Shown: piece by piece, positions 1 through 10,229 of the stretch
How the letters are laid out: every line of letters begins with the position of its first letter
Position numbering within the stretch: the first letter of the stretch is position 1
NCBI RefSeq assembly: GCF_009931655.1
Contig: NZ_CP047984.1
Coordinates: 1,426,001-1,490,000, forward strand
Origin: Pontibacter russatus
Lineage (GTDB): Bacteria; Bacteroidota; Bacteroidia; Cytophagales; Hymenobacteraceae
Reading direction: 5' to 3'
Length of the DNA: 64,000 nucleotides
The notes under the pieces: generated by a model
Database searches by the model: none
What the model saw: only the letters and a program-made list of their open reading frames with translations
What the model was told of the DNA's origin: nothing
Program-made: the position numbers and the translations under genes

Positions 1-2080
<2,080 letters not shown>

Positions 2081-2191
2081 CTTTCTGCTTTTTTGATGTT
2101 AAAAATCACGCACACACGCATGTATGCGCACGCCTTTCCAGCCGCACAAAGCTGCGACGGGGCATGGTTTATATATAAAAAAGGGAAAGGG

Positions 2192-2515
2192 TCAGGCTTT
2201 GGGCGGGTGCCAGAAAGGGAACGAGGGCGACACTGCGCCATCAGGGGCATGCGTACTCAGAAATACTATATGCGGGGCACTATGCGGTTCAGCTATAGGC
2301 GGGAAATGCACGGACAGCGTAAGGCCGCCGCAGCAGTTGCACTCGCAAAGAGGCGAGCAGGCATCGTCGCCGTGTGCTGTGCCGCTGTCGTGGGTGTGCG
2401 CTTCCTGTACTGTTGTGGTGGATGCATCAGCGGCAAAGGCTGTACTGCTGTCGGTGCACGGAAGGCACGCCAGCAGGAAAATAAGCATTCCCCATAGCAC
2501 AGTCAGGTACTTCAT
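2192..2515 (-). CDS. Small secreted Cys/His-rich protein (DUF6660-like) upstream of the metal pump
   Basis: A 107-residue protein with an N-terminal signal peptide (about residues 1-28) and a mature part rich in His, Cys and acidic residues, including a CSPLCECNCCG cluster and HTHDSGTAHGDD-like stretches. Bacteroidota often carry a short protein of this kind in front of CzcA/CusA operons. I believe it belongs to the DUF6660 group, but this is from memory of its look, not a search. The Cys/His clusters suggest periplasmic metal binding or sensing. It reads in the same direction as the czcA gene 111 bp downstream, which supports a metal-related role. Function is not established. Confidence 0.7.
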   Translation of the reverse strand: MKYLTVLWGMLIFLLACLPCTDSSTAFAADASTTTVQEAHTHDSGTAHGDDACSPLCECNCCGGLTLSVHFPPIAEPHSAPHIVFLSTHAPDGAVSPSFPFWHPPKA

Positions 2516-2664
2516 CTTGGCAAAGGTAGGAATTTTTAGGGGAATATAGTCTTACTGGCTGCGGCTGTCATGAACTTCTCATGAGCCTAATAAAATGCGT
2601 TAATTTAATTAAAACCAAGTCAGATTACTTTCGGAGTGGATAAATTGCCGCAAGTTTGAAATAT

Positions 2665-3462
2665 CTATTCAAGCAATTTTGTAATTAACACTCCAATTAT
2701 CGCAGATATTATCATTATTATCAGACTATATAACCAATGGTCTTTTGCTAATTCAAATATTCCCTGCATGCTGAAACCATAGATATCTCTCAGTTTTGAC
2801 TTTGTCTTCAAATCTTCCTCTGCGCTTCTTCTTAATATGTTATCCATCACGTCAACCTTAGCTAAAGTTGATTGATGCAGCTTTACATATTCCTTCTTTT
2901 CAAAGGCTTTGGCCTCATCCTCCCCAACTAAAAAGTTCTTTGATGAAATCCCATTCATTTCCAAAATCGATGTCAACCTAGGATGACTAGCATACTGCTT
3001 ACCATATTTCTCAATCAGAAGTCGTGCTAAATCAAATTTATTTTCATCTTTTATGTCATATGTTTCTGCTCCAAGAATTGATGCTCTATGTTTAAGTGCT
3101 TCAAAACCATAGTTAATATCACGCATATTCCAGTGAATCCATCTATAAGTAGCATGAGCCTTAGCAAACAGAAAGAAATCATTTAACATTTCTTTTTCTA
3201 ATTCATCATAATGAGACTCGATTTGATGAATTGGCACTCTCCTTAGTTCAGCAACTTTATGAATAGAAAAAGATTTAGTTTGTGCTGACACAAGAAATTT
3301 TACTGCAATCGAGGTGATTCTAGGAGTATGACCATCCTTTATATCGTAAAAGCTCTCACATGAATAATGGATGATAAGTGCATGAGAATTATAATCATAG
3401 AAGCTATTGATTGTTTCTTTAGCTATTCTATGAGTTTTGATTCTTCTTATTGTTTTTCCCAT
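2665..3462 (-). CDS. AT-rich orphan protein with C-terminal membrane anchor; possible degenerate RNase H-fold exonuclease-like domain
   Basis: A 265-residue protein I do not recognise with confidence. The C-terminal 22 or so residues (LYSLIIMIISAIIGVLITKLLE) are a single hydrophobic helix, so it may be tail-anchored with its N-terminal domain in the cytoplasm. The soluble part has a beta-strand-like segment ending HYSCESF, then a WIHWNMRDINYGFEALKHR segment and a KFDLARLLI segment. The order loosely resembles motifs of DEDD 3'-5' exonucleases, but the canonical D-x-E is not intact, so activity is doubtful. Base composition is markedly more AT-rich than all neighbours, and it stands alone between two unrelated operons, which suggests horizontal acquisition. 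A defence role is possible but unproven. Confidence 0.75.
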   Translation of the reverse strand: MGKTIRRIKTHRIAKETINSFYDYNSHALIIHYSCESFYDIKDGHTPRITSIAVKFLVSAQTKSFSIHKVAELRRVPIHQIESHYDELEKEMLNDFFLFAKAHATYRWIHWNMRDINYGFEALKHRASILGAETYDIKDENKFDLARLLIEKYGKQYASHPRLTSILEMNGISSKNFLVGEDEAKAFEKKEYVKLHQSTLAKVDVMDNILRRSAEEDLKTKSKLRDIYGFSMQGIFELAKDHWLYSLIIMIISAIIGVLITKLLE

Positions 3463-3555
3463 TAAAGTGCCTGTGGATATCTGCTGTGCTTTGTCATAGT
3501 TATTATTTACCTGACGGGAGCAAGTACATTAAGCCTTTATTCAAATTTAATATCA

Positions 3556-3603
3556 GAAAAAACTGTAATAGGTAGAGCAGGCCACCACACAGCCTGCTCC
3601 ACC
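3556..3603 (-). terminator. Rho-independent terminator after the aldonate dehydratase operon
   Basis: GAGCAGGC at 3575-3582 pairs with GCCTGCTC at 3592-3599, with a 9-nt loop. Read on the minus strand, the hairpin is followed within about ten bases by a run of Ts (3556-3562). It lies 27 bp past the stop of the dehydratase gene and would end the GntP-to-dehydratase transcript. Confidence 0.65.
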
Positions 3604-3629
3604 CATATATAACCCCTTCTTTCAAAACC

Positions 3630-5432
3630 TCAATGCAAATCGCGTGTGACCACGGAGCCGGAGCCGCCTTGCAGCACGTCCAGGTCGGCGCCGAGGTGGG
3701 CTTGCTGCACATGGTCTATATATAGCTTCACGTAGCCACGGGTAGCCATGGGCGCGGGCGGTATCCAGGCGGCCCGGCGGCGCTGCAGTTCCTCATCGCT
3801 TACATCCAGGTGCAGCCTGCGGTTCTCCACATCCAGCTCAATCATGTCGCCGTCCTGCACCAGGGCCAGCGTGCCCCCCACCGACGACTCCGGCGACACG
3901 TGCAGCACCACCGTGCCGGCTGCCGTGCCGCTCATCCGGCCGTCCGAGATGCGCACCATGTCCCGGATGCCTTTTCGCAGTATCTTCTCCGGCAAATCCA
4001 CGTTGCCGACCTCCGGCATGCCGGGGTAGCCTTTCGGTCCCACTCCTTTCAGCACGAGCACGCAGGTCTCGTCCACATCCAGGTCCGGGTCGTCGATGCG
4101 CTGGTGGTAGTCCTCAATGGTTTCGAACACCACCGCCCGTCCGCGGTGCTTCATCAGTTCGGGCGTGGCGGCGGAGGGTTTGATGATGGCCCCGTCCTCA
4201 CAGAGGTTTCCTTTGAGCACGGCGATGCCTGCCTCCTGCTGCAGCGGCTCCTCTACGGGGGTAATGACGTCGCAGTTGTAGCAGACCATATCGGCGTTGT
4301 TCTCGCCTATCGGCCGTCCATTTACCGTAATCACATCGTTGTGCAGGTACTGTTGCATCTCTTTCAGCACCACCGGCAGACCTCCGGCATAGTAGAAATC
4401 CTCCATCAGGTACTTCCCGGAAGGCTTCAGGTTCACCAGCAGCGGAATCTTGCTGCCGATAGCATCGAAATCCTCCAGGTTCAGTTCCACCCCCAGACGA
4501 CCGGCAATGGCCAGCATATGGATGATGAAATTGGTGGAGCCTCCCACGGCGGCGTTCACCACGATGGCGTTCTCAAAGGCCTGCCGGGTGAGTATTTTGG
4601 AGAGCTTCAAATCCTCTCGCACCATTTCCACAATCCTTCGCCCGGACAGCTGCGCCATTACTTTTTTGCGGGAGTCCACGGCGGGGATGGCCGCCGCGCC
4701 CGGCAATGTCAGGCCCAGCGCCTCCACCATGCAGGCCATCGTGGAAGCTGTGCCCATGGTCATGCAATGGCCCTGGCTGCGGGCCGCGCCAATCTCCATG
4801 AGATGGATTTCGTCGTCGGAGTAATTCTCTACCTTCTGTTTCTCTTTGTGCAGCCAGTTGAAGGAGCCGGAGCCCACGCACTCGCCTTTGTAGCGGCCGT
4901 TGAGCATGGGGCCGCCCGGCACCACAATGGTCGGAAGGTCCACGCTGCAGGCCCCCATCAGGGTAGAAGGCGTGGTTTTGTCGCAGCCGGTGAGCAGCAC
5001 CACCCCGTCCAGCGGGTTGGCGCGGATGGTTTCTTCGGTGTCCATTGCGGCCAGGTTCCGGAAAAGCATGGTGGTGGGGCGCATGATAGTCTCGCCCAGC
5101 GAGGTCACCGGGAACTCCATCGGAAAGCCGCCCGCCTCCACCACGCCTCGCTTCACAATCTCGGCGAAGTCGCGCAGGTGCCCGTTGCAGGGCGTCAGCT
5201 CCGACCAGGTGTTGCAGATGCCAATCACGGGCCGCCCTTTGAAATAATCGTCGGGGTAGCCCTGGTTGCGCAGCCAGGACCGGTGTACGAATCCCATCTT
5301 GTCGGACTTGCCGAACCAATCGTAACTCCTTAATTTTTTATCTGATGTCGTGTCTTTATCTGATGCCATATTGGTAAAAGGTTTGAATGCTTTGATATGC
5401 TTGTCCAGTGGATGCCCCTGCCGGTTTACCAT
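3630..5432 (-). CDS. IlvD/Edd-family sugar-acid dehydratase (L-arabinonate/pentonate dehydratase type)
   Basis: Cytoplasmic Fe-S dehydratase converting an aldonic acid such as L-arabinonate or D-xylonate into its 2-keto-3-deoxy acid. The 600-residue sequence carries the three family cysteines: C82 in TPCNGHL, C150 in LTGCDKTTPS and C223 in QGHCMTMGTAS. The motifs NTWSELTPCNGH, AVGGSTNFIIH and GGLPVVLK follow rhizobial L-arabinonate dehydratase closely rather than branched-chain IlvD. Downstream position behind GntP, FAH-fold and 2,5-dioxovalerate dehydrogenase genes supports a pentonate pathway. The listed start adds about 20 residues before the family's usual N-terminus; Met22 (5369) is an equally good start. 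Exact substrate (L-arabinonate, D-xylonate or another acid) cannot be told from sequence. Confidence 0.9.
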   Translation of the reverse strand: MVNRQGHPLDKHIKAFKPFTNMASDKDTTSDKKLRSYDWFGKSDKMGFVHRSWLRNQGYPDDYFKGRPVIGICNTWSELTPCNGHLRDFAEIVKRGVVEAGGFPMEFPVTSLGETIMRPTTMLFRNLAAMDTEETIRANPLDGVVLLTGCDKTTPSTLMGACSVDLPTIVVPGGPMLNGRYKGECVGSGSFNWLHKEKQKVENYSDDEIHLMEIGAARSQGHCMTMGTASTMACMVEALGLTLPGAAAIPAVDSRKKVMAQLSGRRIVEMVREDLKLSKILTRQAFENAIVVNAAVGGSTNFIIHMLAIAGRLGVELNLEDFDAIGSKIPLLVNLKPSGKYLMEDFYYAGGLPVVLKEMQQYLHNDVITVNGRPIGENNADMVCYNCDVITPVEEPLQQEAGIAVLKGNLCEDGAIIKPSAATPELMKHRGRAVVFETIEDYHQRIDDPDLDVDETCVLVLKGVGPKGYPGMPEVGNVDLPEKILRKGIRDMVRISDGRMSGTAAGTVVLHVSPESSVGGTLALVQDGDMIELDVENRRLHLDVSDEELQRRRAAWIPPAPMATRGYVKLYIDHVQQAHLGADLDVLQGGSGSVVTRDLH

Positions 5433-5500
5433 TGTGGCAATCGCTCGGCAGTTTATATATAAAACGAAAATGCAAATTACTTACGACGCTGCTATGTAAG

Positions 5501-5580
5501 ACCCACCCCCTACCCCTCCAAGGAGGGGAATAATATTACACTTGTGGGAATTCCCCTCTTGGGAGGGGCAGGGGTGGGTT
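5501..5580. repeat. Inverted repeat of the CCCACCCCTGCCCCTCC family
   Basis: The left arm at 5501-5530 (ACCCACCCCCTACCCCTCC, then AGGAGGGGAA) is the imperfect complement of the right arm at 5549-5579 (GGAATTCCCCTCTTGGGAGG, then GGCAGGGGTGGGT). The arms form a long GC-rich hairpin in the 210-bp gap between the dehydratase and the aldehyde dehydrogenase. Related arms occur at 13111, 13387/13603 and 57414, so this belongs to a dispersed intergenic repeat family. Confidence 0.8.
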
Positions 5581-5642
5581 TCTAATTATTAAAAACATTA
5601 AGTTATATATAGCCAGACCAGTACAGGCTGTAACGACCAGGC

Positions 5643-7223
5643 TCAGTCCTTCTGTAGCTTACCGTTCACCAGCCGCCAGATGCCCAGGGGGTTGCCGTCC
5701 TTCAGTTCGTCGGGCAGCAGCGCCATCGGGAAACCCTGGTAGCAGACCGGCCGGGCGAAGCGCAGCAGGGCCGCCGCCCCTACTGACGTTGTCCTGCTGT
5801 CGGTGGTGGCGGGGTATGGTCCGCCGTGTACCATGGCGTAGCCTACTTCCACGCCAGTCGGGTAGCCGTTGATGATGAGCCGCCCCGCCTTCTGCTCCAG
5901 TACAGAGAGCAGGTCCTGGTTTTCAAGCAAATCTTCTTCGGTGCCGTGTACCGTCACGGTGAGGTGGCCGCGCAACCGCCTGGCCGCCTGCAGCAGTTCT
6001 TCTTTGTGCTGCACCGTTACGGCCAGCGTGGAAGGTCCGAACACCTCTTCCTCCAGGGCCTCCTCCTCCAAGAAGTTTTGGGCCGAAGTGTGCAACAGGT
6101 AGGCGGTGCCGTGGCAGGCGGTCGCTTTTTCCTTTCCTTTCGCCAGCACTTCCACCCCGTTGATGCTCCGCAGCTTTTCGATGCCTTTCTCATAGTTGCC
6201 CCGGATGCCCGGCGTCAGCATCACGCCGCCACCCAGCTCACTGATGCTTTGGGCCAGCAGCTGCCGGAACTGCTCTTCGTCTTCGGACTGTTGCGTGAAG
6301 ACAAGCCCCGGTGAGGTGCAGAACTGTCCCACGCCCATCGCCACCGAGGCGGCCATGTCTTTGGCAATATTATCTTTCCTTTGCTGCAGGGCGCGCGGCA
6401 GGATGAAGACCGGGTTGGTACTGCCCATCTCGGCATATACCGGTATCGGCTCCTCCCGTTTGTTCGCCTCATCGAACAGGGCCTTGCCGCCCCGGAACGA
6501 CCCGGTGAAGCCAATGGCTTTGATGAGCGGGTGCCGCACGAGCGCCTGCCCCACTTCCACCGTCGCCCCGTGTACCATCGAGAAAGTTCCTTCCGGCATC
6601 TGGCATTTCCGAACAGCCCGCTGTATGGCCAGCCCCACCATTTCGGAGGTGCCGGGATGGGCCTGGTGCGCCTTCACCACCACGGTGCAGCCAGCGGCCA
6701 GCGCCGAGGCCGTGTCGCCGCCCGCTACCGAGAAGGCCAGCGGGAAATTGCTTGCCCCGAACACGCCCACAGGTCCCATGGGCCGCAGCATGCTTCTGAT
6801 ATCCGCCCTGGGCAGCGGCTTGCGGTCCGGGTCGGCGGGGTCCACGCGGGCATCCACCCAGGAGCCCTCGCGGAGCAATTGCGCGAAAAGCTTCAGTTGG
6901 CCCACTGTTCTGCCGCGCTCGCCCGTCAGGCGCGCCTCCGGAAGGCCGGTCTCCTTGGTGCAGCGGGTAATCAACTCGTCGCCAAGCGCCATAATCTCGT
7001 CGGCAATCGCTTCCAGCAGTTGGGCCTTCTCTTCCCCGGATTTGTTGCGGTATGTCTGGAAAGCTTCCCACGCTTTCTGCACCGCATTGTCTATCTCTTC
7101 CCGGCTGGCCTCCGTAAAAGCTGGTTCTATCTTGTTGCCGCTGGAGGGGTTCACGGCAAAGAATGTTTCCTTTCCCGCTCCCGCCAGGGCATTGCCAATG
7201 ATATTTTTGCCTGTTAATTCCAT
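5643..7223 (-). CDS. 2,5-dioxovalerate (alpha-ketoglutaric semialdehyde) dehydrogenase
   Basis: Cytoplasmic NAD(P)-dependent aldehyde dehydrogenase that oxidises 2,5-dioxopentanoate to 2-oxoglutarate, the last step of oxidative pentose and pentonate breakdown. The 526 residues match the fatty-aldehyde/KGSADH branch of the superfamily, which is longer than usual ALDHs. The catalytic cysteine is C302 in GQFCTSPG and the general base is E265 in YAEMGSTNP; the glycine motif GFTGSFRGG and the FGASNFPLAFS segment are also present. The gene lies between the FAH-fold gene (175 bp upstream) and the sugar-acid dehydratase (210 bp downstream), all in one direction, which gives the reaction order dehydratase, second dehydratase, dehydrogenase. 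Confidence 0.93.
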   Translation of the reverse strand: MELTGKNIIGNALAGAGKETFFAVNPSSGNKIEPAFTEASREEIDNAVQKAWEAFQTYRNKSGEEKAQLLEAIADEIMALGDELITRCTKETGLPEARLTGERGRTVGQLKLFAQLLREGSWVDARVDPADPDRKPLPRADIRSMLRPMGPVGVFGASNFPLAFSVAGGDTASALAAGCTVVVKAHQAHPGTSEMVGLAIQRAVRKCQMPEGTFSMVHGATVEVGQALVRHPLIKAIGFTGSFRGGKALFDEANKREEPIPVYAEMGSTNPVFILPRALQQRKDNIAKDMAASVAMGVGQFCTSPGLVFTQQSEDEEQFRQLLAQSISELGGGVMLTPGIRGNYEKGIEKLRSINGVEVLAKGKEKATACHGTAYLLHTSAQNFLEEEALEEEVFGPSTLAVTVQHKEELLQAARRLRGHLTVTVHGTEEDLLENQDLLSVLEQKAGRLIINGYPTGVEVGYAMVHGGPYPATTDSRTTSVGAAALLRFARPVCYQGFPMALLPDELKDGNPLGIWRLVNGKLQKD

Positions 7224-7298
7224 AGTTGTTTTTGTATAAATGGTCTCAAAATTTAAGCGACATTATATATAAACGGATGCTACAAACTCTTAAATGGA

Positions 7299-7321
7299 GG
7301 CACGGGTTGCAAACCCGCGCC
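7299..7321. repeat. REP-like palindrome GGCACGGGTTGCAAACCCGCGCC
   Basis: A near-perfect palindrome in the 175-bp gap between the FAH-fold gene and the aldehyde dehydrogenase gene: GGCACGGGTT-GCA-AACCCGCGCC. It resembles short intergenic palindromes common in Bacteroidota. It could act as a transcript-stabilising hairpin. There is no T run, so I do not call it a terminator. Confidence 0.5.
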
Positions 7322-7398
7322 AGCGGAAAAATCAGGTAGAATCCATGGGCTATATACTTTATGCAAAACGTCACTTATATATAACGCCGTCGCTGTAT

Positions 7399-8232
7399 TT
7401 ACTTCACAAAGTTCACAAGCGTGCCGATTGGCTCAATGGTGATGCGGATTTCGTCGCCCTGCTGCAGCGTGAACTCGTTCTCGGGCACGATGCCTGTGCC
7501 GGTCATGAGCAGGCTGCCGTGCGGGAAACTGCACTCCCGGTAAAGGAAAGAGACAAGTTCTTCGGGCTTCCGCTTCATCTGTGAAATCTCGATGCTGCCC
7601 TCAAATACCCTTTCGTCCTGCCGGCGGATTTCCATCTGGATGAGCGTGTCTGCCGGCAGCGGGTCTTTCGTCACGTAGATGCAGGGGCCCACTGCCGCGC
7701 TGCCGTCGTAGGTTTTGGCCTGCGGCAGGTACAGCGGGTTCTCCCCCTCGATGCTGCGCGAGCTCATGTCGTTGCCGATGGTGTAGCCCACGATTTTGCC
7801 GGAGGAGGTGATGACCAGCGTGAGCTCGGGCTCGGGCACGTCCCAGGTGGAGTCCCTGCGGATGCTCACCTTCCCGCCCGGCCCGACGGCTCTGTAGGGA
7901 GTCGACTTGAAGAACAACTCCGGCCGCTCCGCCTCATACACCAAGGCGTAGAACTCCCCGCCGCCGCTGCCCTTCGACTCTTCCTGGCGGCCCACCTTGC
8001 TGCGGAAATAGGTGACGCCGCTCGCCCATATCTCCTGACTCTCTATGGGCGCGAGGAGATGTTGCAGCTGGTCGCCCGCTTCCGCATCCGGCGATGTGCG
8101 CTGCGTCACCTCCAGCATTTTCTCATATAGCCGGTCATCGTTCAGGAAATTGTCCCACTGCTGCTCCTTTACAGGATAAAACGCATCGTCTTTTTCTACC
8201 AGGAAGCCTTGCTGTGTTCTGTATAGTTTCAT
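7399..8232 (-). CDS. Fumarylacetoacetate hydrolase-fold protein, probable 2-keto-3-deoxypentonate dehydratase
   Basis: A 277-residue protein of the FAH superfamily. It shows the family acidic metal ligands in DVPEPELTLVI and the GNDMSSRSIEGEN ... QAKTYDG ... GPCI core, where the K-T-x-D part matches the FAH active site. FAH-fold enzymes include archaeal 2-keto-3-deoxy-D-arabinonate dehydratase (KdaD), which yields 2,5-dioxopentanoate. Its place between a sugar-acid dehydratase and a 2,5-dioxovalerate dehydrogenase strongly suggests this reaction. FAH proteins also include acylpyruvases and hydrolases, so the function is an inference from context. It starts 39 bp after the stop of the GntP permease gene. 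Confidence 0.85.
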   Translation of the reverse strand: MKLYRTQQGFLVEKDDAFYPVKEQQWDNFLNDDRLYEKMLEVTQRTSPDAEAGDQLQHLLAPIESQEIWASGVTYFRSKVGRQEESKGSGGGEFYALVYEAERPELFFKSTPYRAVGPGGKVSIRRDSTWDVPEPELTLVITSSGKIVGYTIGNDMSSRSIEGENPLYLPQAKTYDGSAAVGPCIYVTKDPLPADTLIQMEIRRQDERVFEGSIEISQMKRKPEELVSFLYRECSFPHGSLLMTGTGIVPENEFTLQQGDEIRITIEPIGTLVNFVK

Positions 8233-8271
8233 TTGTCAGTATATATAGTTCGAACAACTGTATTTTATATA

Positions 8272-9603
8272 TCAGGTGAAGAGCAGGTAGCCCAAGAACA
8301 GGAAAAAGGCGGCCGACACCCCCAGCACCAGCGTGCCGAGGGTATATAGCCTGTAGCCGGTCCGCACTTTCATGCCGGACATCTGCGTGATGACCCAGAA
8401 GAAGCTGTCGTTGGCGTGCGACACCACCGCGGAGCCCGCCCCGATGGCCACCACCACCATGGCTTTCTGCAGCTCCGTCTCAAAGCCGAGCGATCCCATC
8501 ATCGGCAGAATAATCGAGGCCGTCGTGATCAGGGCCACGGTGGAGGAGCCCTGCGCCGTTTTGATGGCCGCCGCCAGCAGAAAGGGCAGCCAGATGCTCA
8601 GATTTATATCGGCCAGGGCCGTGCCCAGGGTGTCGGCGATGCCGGAGTTCTGCAGTATCTTCCCGAAGATGCCCCCCGCCCCGGTGATGAGGATGATGGA
8701 GGCCGCGTCCTTCAGGGCGATGCCCACCCAGCCCTGGGAGGAGAGCATGTCCGTTTTCAACTTTTTCGGAAGCGTCAGCGACAGGAAAGCCCCGATGCAC
8801 AAGGCCACCACCGGCTCGCCCAGGAAGGAAATCAGGTTATATAGGGACGGGCTGAGGGCGGTGCCGTAGTTCTGCAGGAGCGACTTGACGATAATCAGCA
8901 GGATGGGCACCACCACCGGCACGGATGCCTTCAGCGCGCCGGGCGCGCTCTTCAGCCGCCGGTTCACCTCTTCCTCCGTAATCTCGGGGTTCGGGTCGAT
9001 GTAGGTTTTCGCAGCGTATCTGGTGGAATACAGCAGCCCCACGACCAGCGCCAGCGCACTGATGGGCAGCCCCACCAGCATCACCAGGCCCAGGTCGGCT
9101 CCCAGGATGCCCGCGGCGGCGATGGGCCCCGGCGTGGGCGGCACCATGGTGTGGGTGGCCGTCAGCCCCAGGCCAAGGGCCACGGCGGGGCCCGCCAGGG
9201 AGATGCCCGCCTTCTTGGACAGGCTACGGTTGAGCGGCGAGACGAGCAGGAAGCCGCTATCGGCGAACACCGGGATGGAGACGAAGTACCCGATGATACC
9301 CATCGCCTCCGTCACCCGCTTCCGCCCCACCATCCGGAGCACTTTGTCGGCTAGCGTGTAGGCGCCGCCGGAGTTCTCCAGAAAAACCCCGATGATGACC
9401 CCGAAGATGATGATGAGGCCTATCTTGCCCAGTGTTTCGCCGAAGCCCTCGTTGATGGATTTTACGATGGCTTCCAGCGGCATACCCGCCACGAAACCGT
9501 AGAGCACGGCCACCAGGAACAGCGCCAGGAAGGGATGTACCTGGAGCCGGGTTGTGAGAATGATGATGAGCGCCACGCTGAGGAGCAGAAAGAGCACTGC
9601 CAT
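8272..9603 (-). CDS. gntP: GntP-family gluconate/sugar-acid:H+ symporter
   Basis: Inner-membrane permease with about 12 to 14 hydrophobic helices over 443 residues, matching the usual GntP length. Recognisable family segments are the N-terminal LQVHPFLALFLVA, the GFGETLGKIGLIIIFG loop, FADSGFLLVSPLN, the ATHTMVPPTPGP motif and the C-terminal SHANDSFFWV. It imports gluconate or related aldonic acids with protons. It is the first gene of the pentonate operon, so its cargo is probably the aldonic acid handled by the downstream enzymes. It is divergent from the propeller dehydrogenase at 10230, whose periplasmic product could be this transporter's substrate (inference). Confidence 0.93.
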   Translation of the reverse strand: MAVLFLLLSVALIIILTTRLQVHPFLALFLVAVLYGFVAGMPLEAIVKSINEGFGETLGKIGLIIIFGVIIGVFLENSGGAYTLADKVLRMVGRKRVTEAMGIIGYFVSIPVFADSGFLLVSPLNRSLSKKAGISLAGPAVALGLGLTATHTMVPPTPGPIAAAGILGADLGLVMLVGLPISALALVVGLLYSTRYAAKTYIDPNPEITEEEVNRRLKSAPGALKASVPVVVPILLIIVKSLLQNYGTALSPSLYNLISFLGEPVVALCIGAFLSLTLPKKLKTDMLSSQGWVGIALKDAASIILITGAGGIFGKILQNSGIADTLGTALADINLSIWLPFLLAAAIKTAQGSSTVALITTASIILPMMGSLGFETELQKAMVVVAIGAGSAVVSHANDSFFWVITQMSGMKVRTGYRLYTLGTLVLGVSAAFFLFLGYLLFT

Positions 9604-10229
9604 AAGGAGTTCCGTTGGTTATATAGTTCTAAAACCTGGCGCTCATGCGCCGAATATATAAGCGTATGCTACTGTGCCCGAAAGGCGGTTGTTTGATGCA
9701 TGCCGCCTCCCCGGAAATACGTGCTTAAGGAATACACGTCATGGGATGGCGTTGATAAGAAAAAGGTATTTGCCGCCAGGCGATTTTAAGGTAGATATAT
9801 TTTTATAAAAACACTAATTACTGCCAGCACTTGCACTGTGGCCTGATGTGCATCCCTTTTCTAACGCGGGGATAACGCGAGGCCCCGACCAGCATGTCTG
9901 CTATCTTCTGCGGATTTTCGAGAAGCTTTATATATAGCTCGCTACCTCATATAACCGCAAGACCTGGATCCGGCCGTGCCGCATGCACCCTGCCATGCCT
10001 TTTCTGATGAACTCCCTAAATAAATCTGTTTTCAGGACAGTACAGGACAGCTTATTTCTTTATGGTACTTATATTTAAAAATAATTGCCGATTTCAATTG
10101 GCAGTGAACTTAAGCCTTGCGAAGAAATAAACAGCTTCTGAGAAGTAGAGCAGGAGAAAGCCGCAGCGCTTCATATGGAAACCAGTTGAGAAAACCCAAG
10201 GAAACTACATAACCAATATACCGAATTAT
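9604..10229. other. 626-bp divergent intergenic region
   Basis: No coding potential is visible. It separates the minus-strand GntP operon from the plus-strand dehydrogenase gene. It holds one clear element, the direct-repeat promoter at 10033-10077 reading towards 10230. I found no convincing promoter box for the GntP side, although the stretch around 9790-9815 is very AT-rich. Confidence 0.7.
10033..10077 (+). promoter_or_regulatory. Direct-repeat promoter, copy 1 (drives 10230)
   Basis: CAGGACAG-TA-CAGGACAG at 10033-10050, then 19 nt, then TATATTTA at 10070-10077. The repeat period is 10 bp. The same arrangement with the same 19-nt spacing precedes five other genes in the window. The second half-site sits where the usual Bacteroidota -33 TTTG box would be, which suggests an activator-dependent promoter. 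The 5' leader would be about 145 nt. Confidence 0.75.

Noticed and set aside
3810..5333. Long plus-strand open frame opposite the aldonate dehydratase
   Set aside because: The minus-strand frame has the three Fe-S cysteines and full-length homology; the plus frame is a shadow.
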